Shown: piece by piece, positions 24,156 through 32,059 of the stretch | Layout of the letters: each line of letters opens with the position of its first letter | Numbering within the stretch: position 1 is the first letter of the stretch | From: Bauldia sp. | GTDB taxonomy: Bacteria > Pseudomonadota > Alphaproteobacteria > Rhizobiales > Kaistiaceae | Length of the DNA stretch: 35,563 nucleotides | Direction: 5' to 3' | NCBI GenBank assembly: GCA_022841545.1 | Contig: JALHRF010000033.1 | Coordinates: 1 to 35,563, forward strand | Notes under the pieces: generated by a model | The model's database searches: none | Told to the model about the DNA's origin: nothing | What the model saw: only the letters and a program-made list of their open reading frames with translations | Program-made: the position numbers and the translations under genes

Positions 24156-25676
24156 ATGGACACCGGGACCCCCAAGCTCGCCATGACCGGCATTTCAAAG
24201 AGCTTTCCCGGCGTGCGCGCTCTACATGACGTCGCGCTCGAGGTGCGCTCCGGGGAGATCGTCGGTCTGGTAGGGGTGAACGGCGCCGGCAAGTCGACCC
24301 TGATGAACGTGCTCGGCGGCATCTACCCGCCCGATGGCGGGGAGATCCGCATCGGCGGCGCGCGCGTCGCTTTCGGCTCGCCCAAGGACGCGAGCCGGCA
24401 CGGCATCGCGTTCATCCATCAGGAGCTGCTCTACTTCGGCTCCCAGTCGGTCGCCGAGAACATCTTCATCTCCCATCTCTTCATGAGCCACGCTATCCCC
24501 TTCTTCGTCGACAAGCGGGAAGCGAACCGGGCGGCGCAGCGCTATCTCGACATGCTCGGGTCAAGGATCCGACCCACCGCGAGGATGGAAGACCTCTCGG
24601 TGGGGGAGAGACAGATCGTCGAGATCGCCCGTGCGCTCGCCACCGGCGCAGACATCGTCATCCTCGACGAGCCGACGTCGTCGCTCTCCCTGAGGGAGAA
24701 GCGCATCCTCTTCGACATCCTCCGGCGACTGAGATCGGAGGGAAAGGCAATCGTCTATATCTCCCATTTCCTCGACGAGATCCTCGAGCTCTGCGACCGC
24801 TTCGTCGTCCTGCGGAACGGCGAAGTGCACGGCAAGGGCCGGACCGCCGAGGTCACCAAGTCCGACATCGTGCGCATGATCATCGGCCGCGATCTGATCG
24901 CGAAGCCGAGATCGGCCGCGTCCGCGGGCGCGCGGCCGGTGCTCGAAGTCGAAGGGTTGCGCAGCGGGCACCTCCTCAACGACGTCACGTTCCGTCTCGG
25001 CTCGGGGGAGATCGTCGGCATCTGGGGGCTCATGGGCTCGGGCCGGACTGAGCTTCTGCGCGGCCTGCTCGGACTCGACCCGATCGATGCCGGAACCATC
25101 CGCTTCGCGGCCGACGGACCGCCGGCGGCCATCGCCCCCGACGAGCTGCTGCGCCACTGCGGCTACATCACGGAGAGCCGCCACGCCGACGGACTGTTTC
25201 TCGCCCAGCCGGTGTGGAAGAACGTCACCGCCCCAACGCTCGACAGGTATGCCCGAGGAGTCTTCCGCTTCCTCGACACGCTTAGGGAGATGACGACCGC
25301 GGTCGGGTACATCGAATCGCTTCGGATCGCCACGCCGCGCGCCGACACGGCCGTCGCCTCCCTGTCGGGCGGGAACCAGCAGAAGGTGGTGTTCGCGAAA
25401 TGGCTCAACCGCGGCCCGCGGATGCTCGTCATGGACGAGCCGACGCGCGGCGTCGACGTCGGCGCCAAGCTCGAGATCCAAGGCCTGATCTCCGACCTTG
25501 CCCGGCAGGGGACGTCGGTGCTTCTGGTCTCGTCCGAAGTCGAGGAGATGGTGAACCTCTGCGATCGCGTGCTGGTGCTTCGCGACGGGCATATCGCATC
25601 CGAAGTCGTCGGCGATGCCATCAACAATGCCCGGCTGATGTCGCTCGCGCTGGGCGAGGAGCGGGTCGATGCCTGA
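24156..25676 (+). CDS. Sugar ABC transporter double ATPase (RbsA-like)
   Basis: A 506-residue twin ATPase. First half: Walker A GVNGAGKST (40-48), signature LSVGERQ and ILDEPTSSLS. Second half: GLMGSGRTELLRG (Arg in the Walker A lysine place, usual in this family), LSGGNQQ (about 403-409) and DEPTRGVD (427-434). All expected motifs are normal, in contrast to the first transporter's ATPase. The ATG at 24156 is used because the ABC domain begins there; its ribosome binding site is weak and it lies 8 bp after the permease stop. Its end overlaps the second permease start by 8 bp. Confidence 0.94.
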   Translation: MDTGTPKLAMTGISKSFPGVRALHDVALEVRSGEIVGLVGVNGAGKSTLMNVLGGIYPPDGGEIRIGGARVAFGSPKDASRHGIAFIHQELLYFGSQSVAENIFISHLFMSHAIPFFVDKREANRAAQRYLDMLGSRIRPTARMEDLSVGERQIVEIARALATGADIVILDEPTSSLSLREKRILFDILRRLRSEGKAIVYISHFLDEILELCDRFVVLRNGEVHGKGRTAEVTKSDIVRMIIGRDLIAKPRSAASAGARPVLEVEGLRSGHLLNDVTFRLGSGEIVGIWGLMGSGRTELLRGLLGLDPIDAGTIRFAADGPPAAIAPDELLRHCGYITESRHADGLFLAQPVWKNVTAPTLDRYARGVFRFLDTLREMTTAVGYIESLRIATPRADTAVASLSGGNQQKVVFAKWLNRGPRMLVMDEPTRGVDVGAKLEIQGLISDLARQGTSVLLVSSEVEEMVNLCDRVLVLRDGHIASEVVGDAINNARLMSLALGEERVDA

Positions 25677-26634
25677 GTCCGCAACCTATGTCGGCCACGC
25701 CAGGAATTTTGCCCTTTCCTATGGCTTCTACCTTCTGCTCCTGGTGTTGATCGTCCTGTTCGGCGCCGTGTCGAACTCGTTCCTCACCGTCAGCAATTGG
25801 ACGCAGATCAGCATCGTAGCCTGCTTCATGCTGACCGCCGCCTCGGGGCTCACGCTCGTGATGATCACGGGCAATATCGACCTTTCCGTCGGCTCGATCG
25901 CCTATCTGGCGTCGGCCGTCGTCTTCCTTTCCTCCGACCTTCCGGTCCCGCTGATCATCGCCGCCGCGGTCGGCGCCGGGGTGGTCGCGGGGGCCGTCAG
26001 CGGGATCCTGATCTCCTATCTCCGCATGAACTCGCTCCTGACCACCCTTGGCCTCCTGATCGCCTATCGCGGGCTGAGCCTGGTCCTCACCGGCGGCACG
26101 GTCAGGCCAGTGGCCGAGGGCATCGCCGCCCTCGGTCGCATCAAGTTCTTCGAGGTGCTGCCGCTCGTCTTCGTGATCAGCGCCTTCGTGATGGTCGTCC
26201 TCCAGATCGTGCTGAGCCGCACCCGCTTCGGCGCCTATTGCTATGCGATCGGCAACAACGAGGTGGCCGCCGTGAAGGTCGGGATTCCGGTCAAGCGCGT
26301 GAAGACCGCCACCTTCTGCATCTCGGGAGGGTGTGCGGCGGCGAGCGGCCTTCTATCGATGATGTATCTCGGCGAAGTCACGACGTTCACCGGCCGGGGC
26401 ATGGAATTCCAGGCGGTCGCGGCGGTCGTGATCGGCGGCACCAGCCTCTTCGGCGGCCGCGGCAACGTATTGCCGGGGACGCTTGCGGGCGTGCTCCTCC
26501 TCATCATCATCAACAACGGGTTGGGGACCTACGGCGTCTCCCCCTACGTCTATCCCTTCGTCGCAGGCGGCGTGATCTTCCTCGCCATCTATCTCGACTC
26601 CCTCAAGCATATGCGGCGCGAGAGGGTGCGATGA
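25669..26634 (+). CDS. Sugar ABC transporter permease, second subunit
   Basis: A 321-residue BPD_transp_2 permease with the motifs ITGNIDLSVGSIAY and IGGTSLFGGRGN and about eight to ten hydrophobic helices. The C-terminus is basic (HMRRERVR). The ATG overlaps the ATPase end by 8 bp, with GGAG inside the ATPase gene serving as ribosome binding site. It pairs with the permease at 23128. A 103-bp spacer without recognised signals separates it from the GntR gene. Confidence 0.93.
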   Translation: MPESATYVGHARNFALSYGFYLLLLVLIVLFGAVSNSFLTVSNWTQISIVACFMLTAASGLTLVMITGNIDLSVGSIAYLASAVVFLSSDLPVPLIIAAAVGAGVVAGAVSGILISYLRMNSLLTTLGLLIAYRGLSLVLTGGTVRPVAEGIAALGRIKFFEVLPLVFVISAFVMVVLQIVLSRTRFGAYCYAIGNNEVAAVKVGIPVKRVKTATFCISGGCAAASGLLSMMYLGEVTTFTGRGMEFQAVAAVVIGGTSLFGGRGNVLPGTLAGVLLLIIINNGLGTYGVSPYVYPFVAGGVIFLAIYLDSLKHMRRERVR

Positions 26635-26737
26635 ACCGAACGCTCTCCCCCCGGCGCGGGCGGGCTGCGAGTTTTTGGCAGGAAGCAACGGCGAATCTCT
26701 GCGATATCTGCGGCCTCACGAGGGGCGAGGCCTGAAG

Positions 26738-27448
26738 ATGCAGATTCGGCGAGAGACGCTTGGTTCCCAGATGTACGACCTGCTCCGCGACCGGATCTTG
26801 TCGGGTGAGCTTCCGGGCGGTGCGCACATCGCGCAAAGCGCACTGTCGGAAGAGTTGGGGATCAGCCGAATCCCGATCCGTGACGCGCTGCAGCGCCTCG
26901 ACAGTGACGGGCTCGTCACCGGCGACGATATCGGCCGCTACACGGTCGTCCCCTTCACGGCAGAGGATGCCGACGAGATCTACGCCATCCGCCGGAAGCT
27001 CGAGCCGTTCGCCATCGAAGTCGCAGCGGCGAAGCTGACGGATGGCGGACTGGCGGCATTGAAGGCGCTTCACGCCGAACTCAATCAGGCAGCGCGCGAT
27101 CGCGACCTCAAGCGGTACACCGATCTCAACGTCCAGTTTCACACTGCCATATACGAGGCGAGCGGCATGCGCCGGCTGGTGCGGATCATCCGCGGCCTCT
27201 GGCGCGGCGTCCCGCAGATGACGCCGATCGTGCTGGAGGGCCGGATCACCCGGTCCCAGCGCGAGCATGACGAGGTTCTGAAGCGGCTTTTCGAGCGGGA
27301 CGGACCCGGCGCCGCGGCGGCGCTGCAGCGTCACATCGACAATGCCGGTATCGAGCTGCGGCGGCGGATGGACGACGGCGCCGCGACCACACGAACAAGG
27401 CCGGTGACCTCCACGGAGAAGCGCGGACATGGACAAGTCGCTGATTAG
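26738..27448 (+). CDS. GntR-family regulator, FadR/FCD subfamily
   Basis: A 236-residue regulator with an N-terminal winged helix (LSEELGISRIPIRDALQRLD, about 36-55, is the recognition region). The C-terminal FCD domain has candidate metal ligands Asp129, His135, His177 and His199. FCD regulators usually sense small organic acids or sugar acids and act as repressors. The ATG at 26738 is chosen because the HTH follows at the normal distance; an in-frame TTG at 26675 adds 21 unlike residues. Its end overlaps the downstream dehydrogenase by 20 bp. Likely targets are the third transporter operon and perhaps the divergent CoA-transferase gene (inference). Confidence 0.92.
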   Translation: MQIRRETLGSQMYDLLRDRILSGELPGGAHIAQSALSEELGISRIPIRDALQRLDSDGLVTGDDIGRYTVVPFTAEDADEIYAIRRKLEPFAIEVAAAKLTDGGLAALKALHAELNQAARDRDLKRYTDLNVQFHTAIYEASGMRRLVRIIRGLWRGVPQMTPIVLEGRITRSQREHDEVLKRLFERDGPGAAAALQRHIDNAGIELRRRMDDGAATTRTRPVTSTEKRGHGQVAD

Positions 27449-28610
27449 CGCCTTCGGACGTCGCGTCCGCCTCGGGATGGTGGGCGGCGGGATCGGGTCG
27501 ATCATTGGCGAGACCCACATTATCGCCCTTCGCGCCGACGGCTTCTGCGACCTCGTCGCGGGCGCGCTCTCGTCGCGGCCCGAGGTGGCGCACCGGTCTG
27601 CGGCGCAGGAGTTGATCGATCCCGAACGCTCCTACGAAACCTATGAGGCGATGGCGGAGCAGGAGGCGGCACGGCCGGACCGCATTGATGCTGTGATCAT
27701 CGCGACGCCGCCCCAGCATCACTGGCCGGCGGCGAAGCTCTTCCTCGAACGCGGGATCGACGTGATCTGCGAGAAGCCAATGACCCGCGACCTGGCCGAG
27801 GCCCAGGCGATGCTGCAACTAGTACGCAGTACCGGCCGGCTCTTCTGCCTGACCCACTGCTACACCGGCTATCCGATGGCCCGCCAGGCGCGGGCGATGA
27901 TCAGGGCCGGCGCCCTCGGCGCCGTGCGCATGATCGACATGACCTTCGCGCCCGGTGACCATGGGACCTCGCTCGAACCGGAGGACCCCGCGGACCGTCA
28001 CTGGCGCTTTCAAGCCGCATCAATGGGCGCGACGTCAATTCTGGGGGAGGTCAACTCGCATGCCTACCAGATGGCGACCTACGTCACCGGCCTCGAGGCG
28101 GAGCAGGTTTCGGCGAATCTCTCGATGTTCGCACCGCGCCGCGAGGTCTATGACAACGCCTATCTCACAATGCGCTACCCGGGAAATGTCATGGGCCGGA
28201 TGTGGGCGAGCTACGTCGCCGCGGGCAATGACCAGGGCTTTTCGTTTCGGATCTACGGCGAAACCGGGCACATCAGCTGGAACGAGGAAGATCCCGAGTA
28301 CCTGATCCTGAAGCCAATGGCGGGGCCCGCGGTGGTCTACGCGCGGGGCTATGAAGCCACCGCGCAGGCGGCGCGGACCAGCCTTCGCTATCGCGCTGGC
28401 TTCCCCGAAGGGTATGGGCTCGCCTTCGCCAATCTCTATGTCGACTTTGCCCAGGCCATCATGGCGCGGGCTCTCGGCCGGCCCTTCGCGCAGTACCTTT
28501 CCGAACTGCCCACCGTCGAGGACGGCGTGCGCGGCATGAAAATGATTGAGGCGGCGACGCTGTCGCATGCAAACGGGGGCGCATGGACGGACTGCGGAAC
28601 GAGGCTGTGA
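27429..28610 (+). CDS. Gfo/Idh/MocA-family oxidoreductase
   Basis: A 393-residue dehydrogenase. The N-terminal Rossmann segment RLGMVGGGIGSIIGETH (14-30) and the signature EKP (115-117, in DVICEKPMTRDLAEA) are clear. The C-terminal alpha/beta domain includes GEVNSHAYQMATY, where the His may be the catalytic residue. Family members oxidise or reduce sugars, inositols and sugar phosphates with NAD(P). The subgroup with the MVGGG.GS.IGE.H start is typical of soil-bacterial sugar and polyol catabolic clusters. It overlaps the GntR gene by 20 bp and follows the third transporter. The substrate is unknown. Confidence 0.93.
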   Translation: MDKSLISAFGRRVRLGMVGGGIGSIIGETHIIALRADGFCDLVAGALSSRPEVAHRSAAQELIDPERSYETYEAMAEQEAARPDRIDAVIIATPPQHHWPAAKLFLERGIDVICEKPMTRDLAEAQAMLQLVRSTGRLFCLTHCYTGYPMARQARAMIRAGALGAVRMIDMTFAPGDHGTSLEPEDPADRHWRFQAASMGATSILGEVNSHAYQMATYVTGLEAEQVSANLSMFAPRREVYDNAYLTMRYPGNVMGRMWASYVAAGNDQGFSFRIYGETGHISWNEEDPEYLILKPMAGPAVVYARGYEATAQAARTSLRYRAGFPEGYGLAFANLYVDFAQAIMARALGRPFAQYLSELPTVEDGVRGMKMIEAATLSHANGGAWTDCGTRL

Positions 28611-28681
28611 GAGCGCAAGTGGATTCCATCGTTGCCCGCCCGCACCCGTCGGTCGGCGCCGGCCAAGGGCCACACGACATC

Positions 28682-28705
28682 CGGAAATATCCGAAATGGA
28701 CATTT
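28682..28705 (+). promoter_or_regulatory. Shared 24-bp element, copy B (upstream of SDR at 28816)
   Basis: It begins CGGAAATATCCG, continues AAATGG and ends ACATTT. Twenty of 24 positions equal the minus-strand element at 20583-20606. It lies 110 bp upstream of the SDR start, inside a 205-bp spacer. It contains the dyads CGG-N6-CCG and AAATG-GA-CATTT (28694-28705). Confidence 0.55.
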
Positions 28706-28738
28706 AGTTCGTTGGGAGTCGCGTGCAGGCGTGGGAAT

Positions 28739-28790
28739 TTGCCGCCCCATAAGAACCGGAACGGTTGCGAGCATATCCCGGCGGCGGCAA
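28739..28790 (+). other. Structured 5' leader of the SDR at 28816
   Basis: TTGCCGCC (28739-28746) can pair with GGCGGCAA (28783-28790) over 8 bp. Inside the enclosed loop AACCG-GAA-CGGTT (28754-28766) forms a second hairpin. The ribosome binding site GGGAGG (28801-28806) lies just downstream. This could regulate translation or stability. It fits no riboswitch class I know. Confidence 0.35.
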
Positions 28791-28815
28791 CGCGTGGGAG
28801 GGGAGGAAACGAATA

Positions 28816-29721
28816 ATGCCGCAGACGACGAAGCCAAAATCCCCGCCGGCCAAAGCTACCCGCACCGTTGGGAAAGGCGGGGCGCTGAAGCTCGGGCAGG
28901 CCCACCCAGCGTGGGCGGCGGACGCCGCCTGCCGCACCGGCGATACGGGACGCGCAGACAGCCGCGATCCGTTTTCGCTTCAGGACCGGATCGCACTGGT
29001 TACCGGAGCGGCCCGCGGCATCGGCCTCGCCGTCGCTGAGCGGCTGGCCGTTCTCGGCGCCCACGTCATCCTCACCGACATAAACGAGGACGGCCTCGAG
29101 AAGGCCCGATCAGGCATCCTCGCCGCGAAGGGCTCGGCCGAGGGCCTGCGCCTCGACGTGACAGACCCGAAGGACATCGCTCAGGTGGTCGACGCGGTGA
29201 TCGCCCGGCACAAGCGCATCGACATCCTGATCAACAATGCCGGCATCTGCATCAACGCAACCGCACTCGAAACCAGCGCCGAGATCTGGGAGCGGCAGAT
29301 GACCCTCAACCTCGACGCGGTCTTCTTCCTCAGCCAGGCCGTTGGCGCGCACATGGTGAAGGCGGCCCGCGGTGCGATCGTCAATCTGAGCTCCTTCGCC
29401 GCGGTTGTCGACGTGCGGCCACAGAAGCACGTCGCCTACAGCGTCTCGAAGGCCGGCGTCGCTCATCTCTCGCGGGTGCTTGCCTCGGAATGGGCGCGTT
29501 CCGGCGTGCGCGTCAATGCGATTGCGCCCGGCTTCGTGATGACCGACATGCCGCTCGGCGCGGGAATGGAGATGCACGACATCTGGAGGAAATTCGTCCC
29601 GGCCGAGCGGTTCCTCCACCCCTACGAAGTGGCCAACGTCGTCGCCTTTCTCGCCAGCGACGCCTCCAGCGCCATCACCGGTCAGCTGATCATGGCCGAT
29701 GGCGGGATAACCATCTGGTAG
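28816..29721 (+). CDS. SDR-family oxidoreductase with N-terminal extension
   Basis: A 301-residue SDR. The Rossmann motif TGAARGIG is at residues 63-70, NNAG at 140-143, Ser192/193 and Tyr208-x3-Lys212 (YSVSK), ending TGQLIMADGGITIW. The first ~54 residues are an unusual extension rich in Lys, Pro, Ala and Gly (begins MPQTTKPKSPPAK), whereas SDRs normally start about ten residues before the Rossmann strand. The start seems real: GGGAGG lies 9 bases upstream of the ATG and no later in-frame ATG or GTG is near the fold. It resembles the SDR at 198 near the active site. It probably oxidises a polyol or sugar-like intermediate from the third transporter. Confidence 0.88.
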   Translation: MPQTTKPKSPPAKATRTVGKGGALKLGQAHPAWAADAACRTGDTGRADSRDPFSLQDRIALVTGAARGIGLAVAERLAVLGAHVILTDINEDGLEKARSGILAAKGSAEGLRLDVTDPKDIAQVVDAVIARHKRIDILINNAGICINATALETSAEIWERQMTLNLDAVFFLSQAVGAHMVKAARGAIVNLSSFAAVVDVRPQKHVAYSVSKAGVAHLSRVLASEWARSGVRVNAIAPGFVMTDMPLGAGMEMHDIWRKFVPAERFLHPYEVANVVAFLASDASSAITGQLIMADGGITIW

Positions 29722-29762
29722 CACCCCGCTATCGACCATCGCTGAATTCACAGGAGATACCC

Positions 29763-31070
29763 ATGAACAAGAACGTTGCGATCCCGACGGAAATCGAGCC
29801 GCCGCCGACGAGCCTCGCGCCGCACTGGAACTGGAACCGCGCCATCCCGCAGCCGGGTCACATGGGCGTCGATTTCGAGGGTCGCGTCGATTTCCGGCGC
29901 CTCCACCAATACCGGCTGGGACGCGCCCGCCAGGCGCTCGCCGCGTCCGGCCTCGGGGCGCTGTTGACCTTCGACGTCAACAACATCCGTTACCTCACGT
30001 CGACCAAGATCGGCGAGTGGGAGCGCGACAAGCTCTGCCGCTTCGCCCTGCTCGCCGGCGACCGGCTCCCGATCCTGTGGGACTTCGGCTCGGCCGCCGT
30101 CCATCACCGGCTCTATTGCGACTGGCTGCCGCAGGAGAACTTCCGGGCCGGCATGCTCGGCATGCGCGGCACCGTTCCTCCGTCGGCGGGGCTGATGAAG
30201 CGTCACGCCGAGGAGATCAAGGACCTCCTGGTGCAGGCCGGTGTCGCCGACATGCCGATCGGCGTCGACCTCATCGAGCCGGGCATGTGGATCGAGCTCG
30301 AGCGCGTCGGCCTGAAGCTGGTCGACGGCCAGCAGGTGATGCTCGACGCGCGCGAGATCAAGAGCATCGACGAGATCGTGCTTCTGAACCAGGCCGCGGC
30401 AATGGTCGATGCGGCCTATCAGCTGATCTATGAGGATCTCAAGCCCGGCGTCCGGGAGAACGACCTCGTGGCGCGGGTCAACAAGCTCCTCTACGAGCTG
30501 GGCTCCGACGATGTGGAAGCGATTAACGCCATCTCGGGCGAGCGCTGCAATCCGCATCCGCACAACTTCACCGACCGGCTCATCCGGCCCGGCGACCAGG
30601 CCTTCTTCGACATCCTCCACTCCTTCGTCGGCTACCGCACCTGCTACTATCGGACCTTCAATGTCGGCATGGCGACGCCGGCCCAGAGCGACGCCTACAA
30701 GCGCTGCCGCGAGTGGCTCAACGCGGCGATCGACCTGATCAAGCCGGGCGTCTCCACCGACACGGTCGTCAAGGTCTGGCCAAAGGCGGAAGAGTTCGGA
30801 TTCCCGGACGAGTTGTCGGCGTTCGGCCTTCAGTTCGGCCACGGCATCGGGCTCGCTCTGCATGAGCGCCCGATCATCTCGCGCCTCGTCTCGCTCGAGA
30901 GCCCGATGGAGATCAAGACGGGCATGGTTTTCGCCCTCGAGACGTACTGCCCGGCCACCGACGGGTACTCGGCCGCCAGAATCGAGGAGGAAGTGGTCGT
31001 CACGGACACCGGCTGCCGGGTGATCACCCTCTTCCCGGCCGAGGAACTGCCGATCGCCAACCGGTACTGA
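29763..31070 (+). CDS. M24-family peptidase-fold protein (Xaa-Pro peptidase / DddP-like layout)
   Basis: A 435-residue pita-bread-fold protein with a creatinase-type N-terminal domain (LLTFDVNNIRYLTS, 68-81) and the M24 catalytic domain. Expected metal ligands: Asp283 (FFDI), His360 (FGHGIG), Glu393 (ALETY) and Glu408 (RIEEE) are present. The second Asp, normally three residues before the RTF motif, is Cys294 (YRTCYYRTF). His367 in LHERP is also kept. Layout and N-terminus resemble M24 proteins that include both proline peptidases and the DMSP lyase DddP, by memory. The altered ligand makes ordinary peptidase activity doubtful. AGGAGA precedes the ATG, 41 bp after the SDR. Its place in a sugar cluster suggests hydrolysis or elimination on a non-peptide substrate. 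Confidence 0.82.
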   Translation: MNKNVAIPTEIEPPPTSLAPHWNWNRAIPQPGHMGVDFEGRVDFRRLHQYRLGRARQALAASGLGALLTFDVNNIRYLTSTKIGEWERDKLCRFALLAGDRLPILWDFGSAAVHHRLYCDWLPQENFRAGMLGMRGTVPPSAGLMKRHAEEIKDLLVQAGVADMPIGVDLIEPGMWIELERVGLKLVDGQQVMLDAREIKSIDEIVLLNQAAAMVDAAYQLIYEDLKPGVRENDLVARVNKLLYELGSDDVEAINAISGERCNPHPHNFTDRLIRPGDQAFFDILHSFVGYRTCYYRTFNVGMATPAQSDAYKRCREWLNAAIDLIKPGVSTDTVVKVWPKAEEFGFPDELSAFGLQFGHGIGLALHERPIISRLVSLESPMEIKTGMVFALETYCPATDGYSAARIEEEVVVTDTGCRVITLFPAEELPIANRY

Positions 31071-31157
31071 ACGGAAGGGTGGGGCCCGCGACCGGCGGGC
31101 TCACCCAGCCGCCGGTCGCCGTCGAGCGGGCGGTAGCGACCCGAGGGAGGAGGGGAA

Positions 31158-32027
31158 ATGGCTAGCGACGTCGCACTCTATGCCACGAGCTGGACGCTCG
31201 CCGGGGATTCCATCCCCGCATTGACCGACGAGATCAGTCCCCACAGCTTTGCCGCACGCGTCGAGGCAGCGCGCGAAGCAGGGTTCGCCGGCCTGGGCTT
31301 GGCGCTTGCCGACTTCCGCTTTCTCAAGGAGCGACTTGGCGTACCGGAAATGCGGATGATCCTCGCCGACAACCAGATGCACTGTGTCGAGTTCGAGGTG
31401 CTGACGGACTGGTTCACCTCCGGCGAGCGGCGGGCCAGGTCCGACGCCGCGCGCGCCGAGTTCTTGCGCGCGGCGGAGGAGTTCTCGGCATGGCAGATCA
31501 AGGTCGTCGGCGATTTCGAGGACATCGGCGACGACGCCTGGCCGCTCGAACAACTGGCGGAGGAATTTCGGGCGCTTTGCGACGACGCGGCGAAGGTCGG
31601 GACGCGGATCACCCTTGAACTCCTGCCGTTCTCGAACATCAAGACACCGAAGCATGGTCTGTCGCTCATCGAAGCCGCCGGCGCGCGGAATGGCGGGCTG
31701 CTTCTCGACGTCTGGCACATGGAGCGGGGCCACATTCCCTATTCCGAAGTGGCGGCGCTTCCCGCCTCCGCCATTGGCTGGATCGAACTCGACGACGCTG
31801 CCGCCGAACAGTCCGGCACCATGTACGAGGACACCGTTCACAACCGTCGCCTTTGCGGCGAGGGCGATTTCGATATAGCCGGCTTCCTGCGCGCGGTTCG
31901 CGCGACAGGATACAAAGGCGGTTATGGCGTGGAGATCATTTCGAAGGAGCAGCGGGCGCGGCCGCTGAAGGAAGCGGCACGGCGCGCCTTCGAAACCACC
32001 ATGCGACAATTCGAGGCGCTGGCCTGA
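31158..32027 (+). CDS. Sugar phosphate isomerase/epimerase-like TIM barrel protein
   Basis: A 289-residue AP-endonuclease-2 / xylose-isomerase-like barrel. Candidate metal ligands: Glu154 (ITLELLPF), Asp184 and His187 (LLLDVWHME), His228 or nearby (DTVHNRR) and Glu259 (YGVEIISK). Family members epimerise or isomerise ketoses or 3-keto sugars, or dehydrate inosose. The strong GGGAGGAGGGG site supports the ATG at 31158. It lies between the M24 gene and a GGCGFF-type SDR, and after a Gfo/Idh/MocA dehydrogenase, a combination often seen in inositol- or keto-sugar-type catabolism. The specific substrate is unknown. Confidence 0.87.
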   Translation: MASDVALYATSWTLAGDSIPALTDEISPHSFAARVEAAREAGFAGLGLALADFRFLKERLGVPEMRMILADNQMHCVEFEVLTDWFTSGERRARSDAARAEFLRAAEEFSAWQIKVVGDFEDIGDDAWPLEQLAEEFRALCDDAAKVGTRITLELLPFSNIKTPKHGLSLIEAAGARNGGLLLDVWHMERGHIPYSEVAALPASAIGWIELDDAAAEQSGTMYEDTVHNRRLCGEGDFDIAGFLRAVRATGYKGGYGVEIISKEQRARPLKEAARRAFETTMRQFEALA

Positions 32028-32059
32028 ATGGCGCATCCGAAACGGGAGGAACTGTACTG

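Noticed and set aside
22045..24198. A 717-codon open frame on the minus strand across the third binding protein and permease, and similar long antisense frames elsewhere (2303-3544, 5184-6275, 15967-17082)
   Set aside because: Compositions are Arg/Asp/His-rich shadows of high-GC genes; the sense genes have clear domains and ribosome binding sites.
26646..26676. C/G-rich stem followed by TTTTT before the GntR gene as a terminator
   Set aside because: The stem is only about 4 bp and the T-run is some ten bases away.
29763..31070. Calling the M24 protein the DMSP lyase DddP
   Set aside because: Layout is similar but the two DddP Asp positions that I recall are not both kept, and the cluster has no DMSP-related neighbours.
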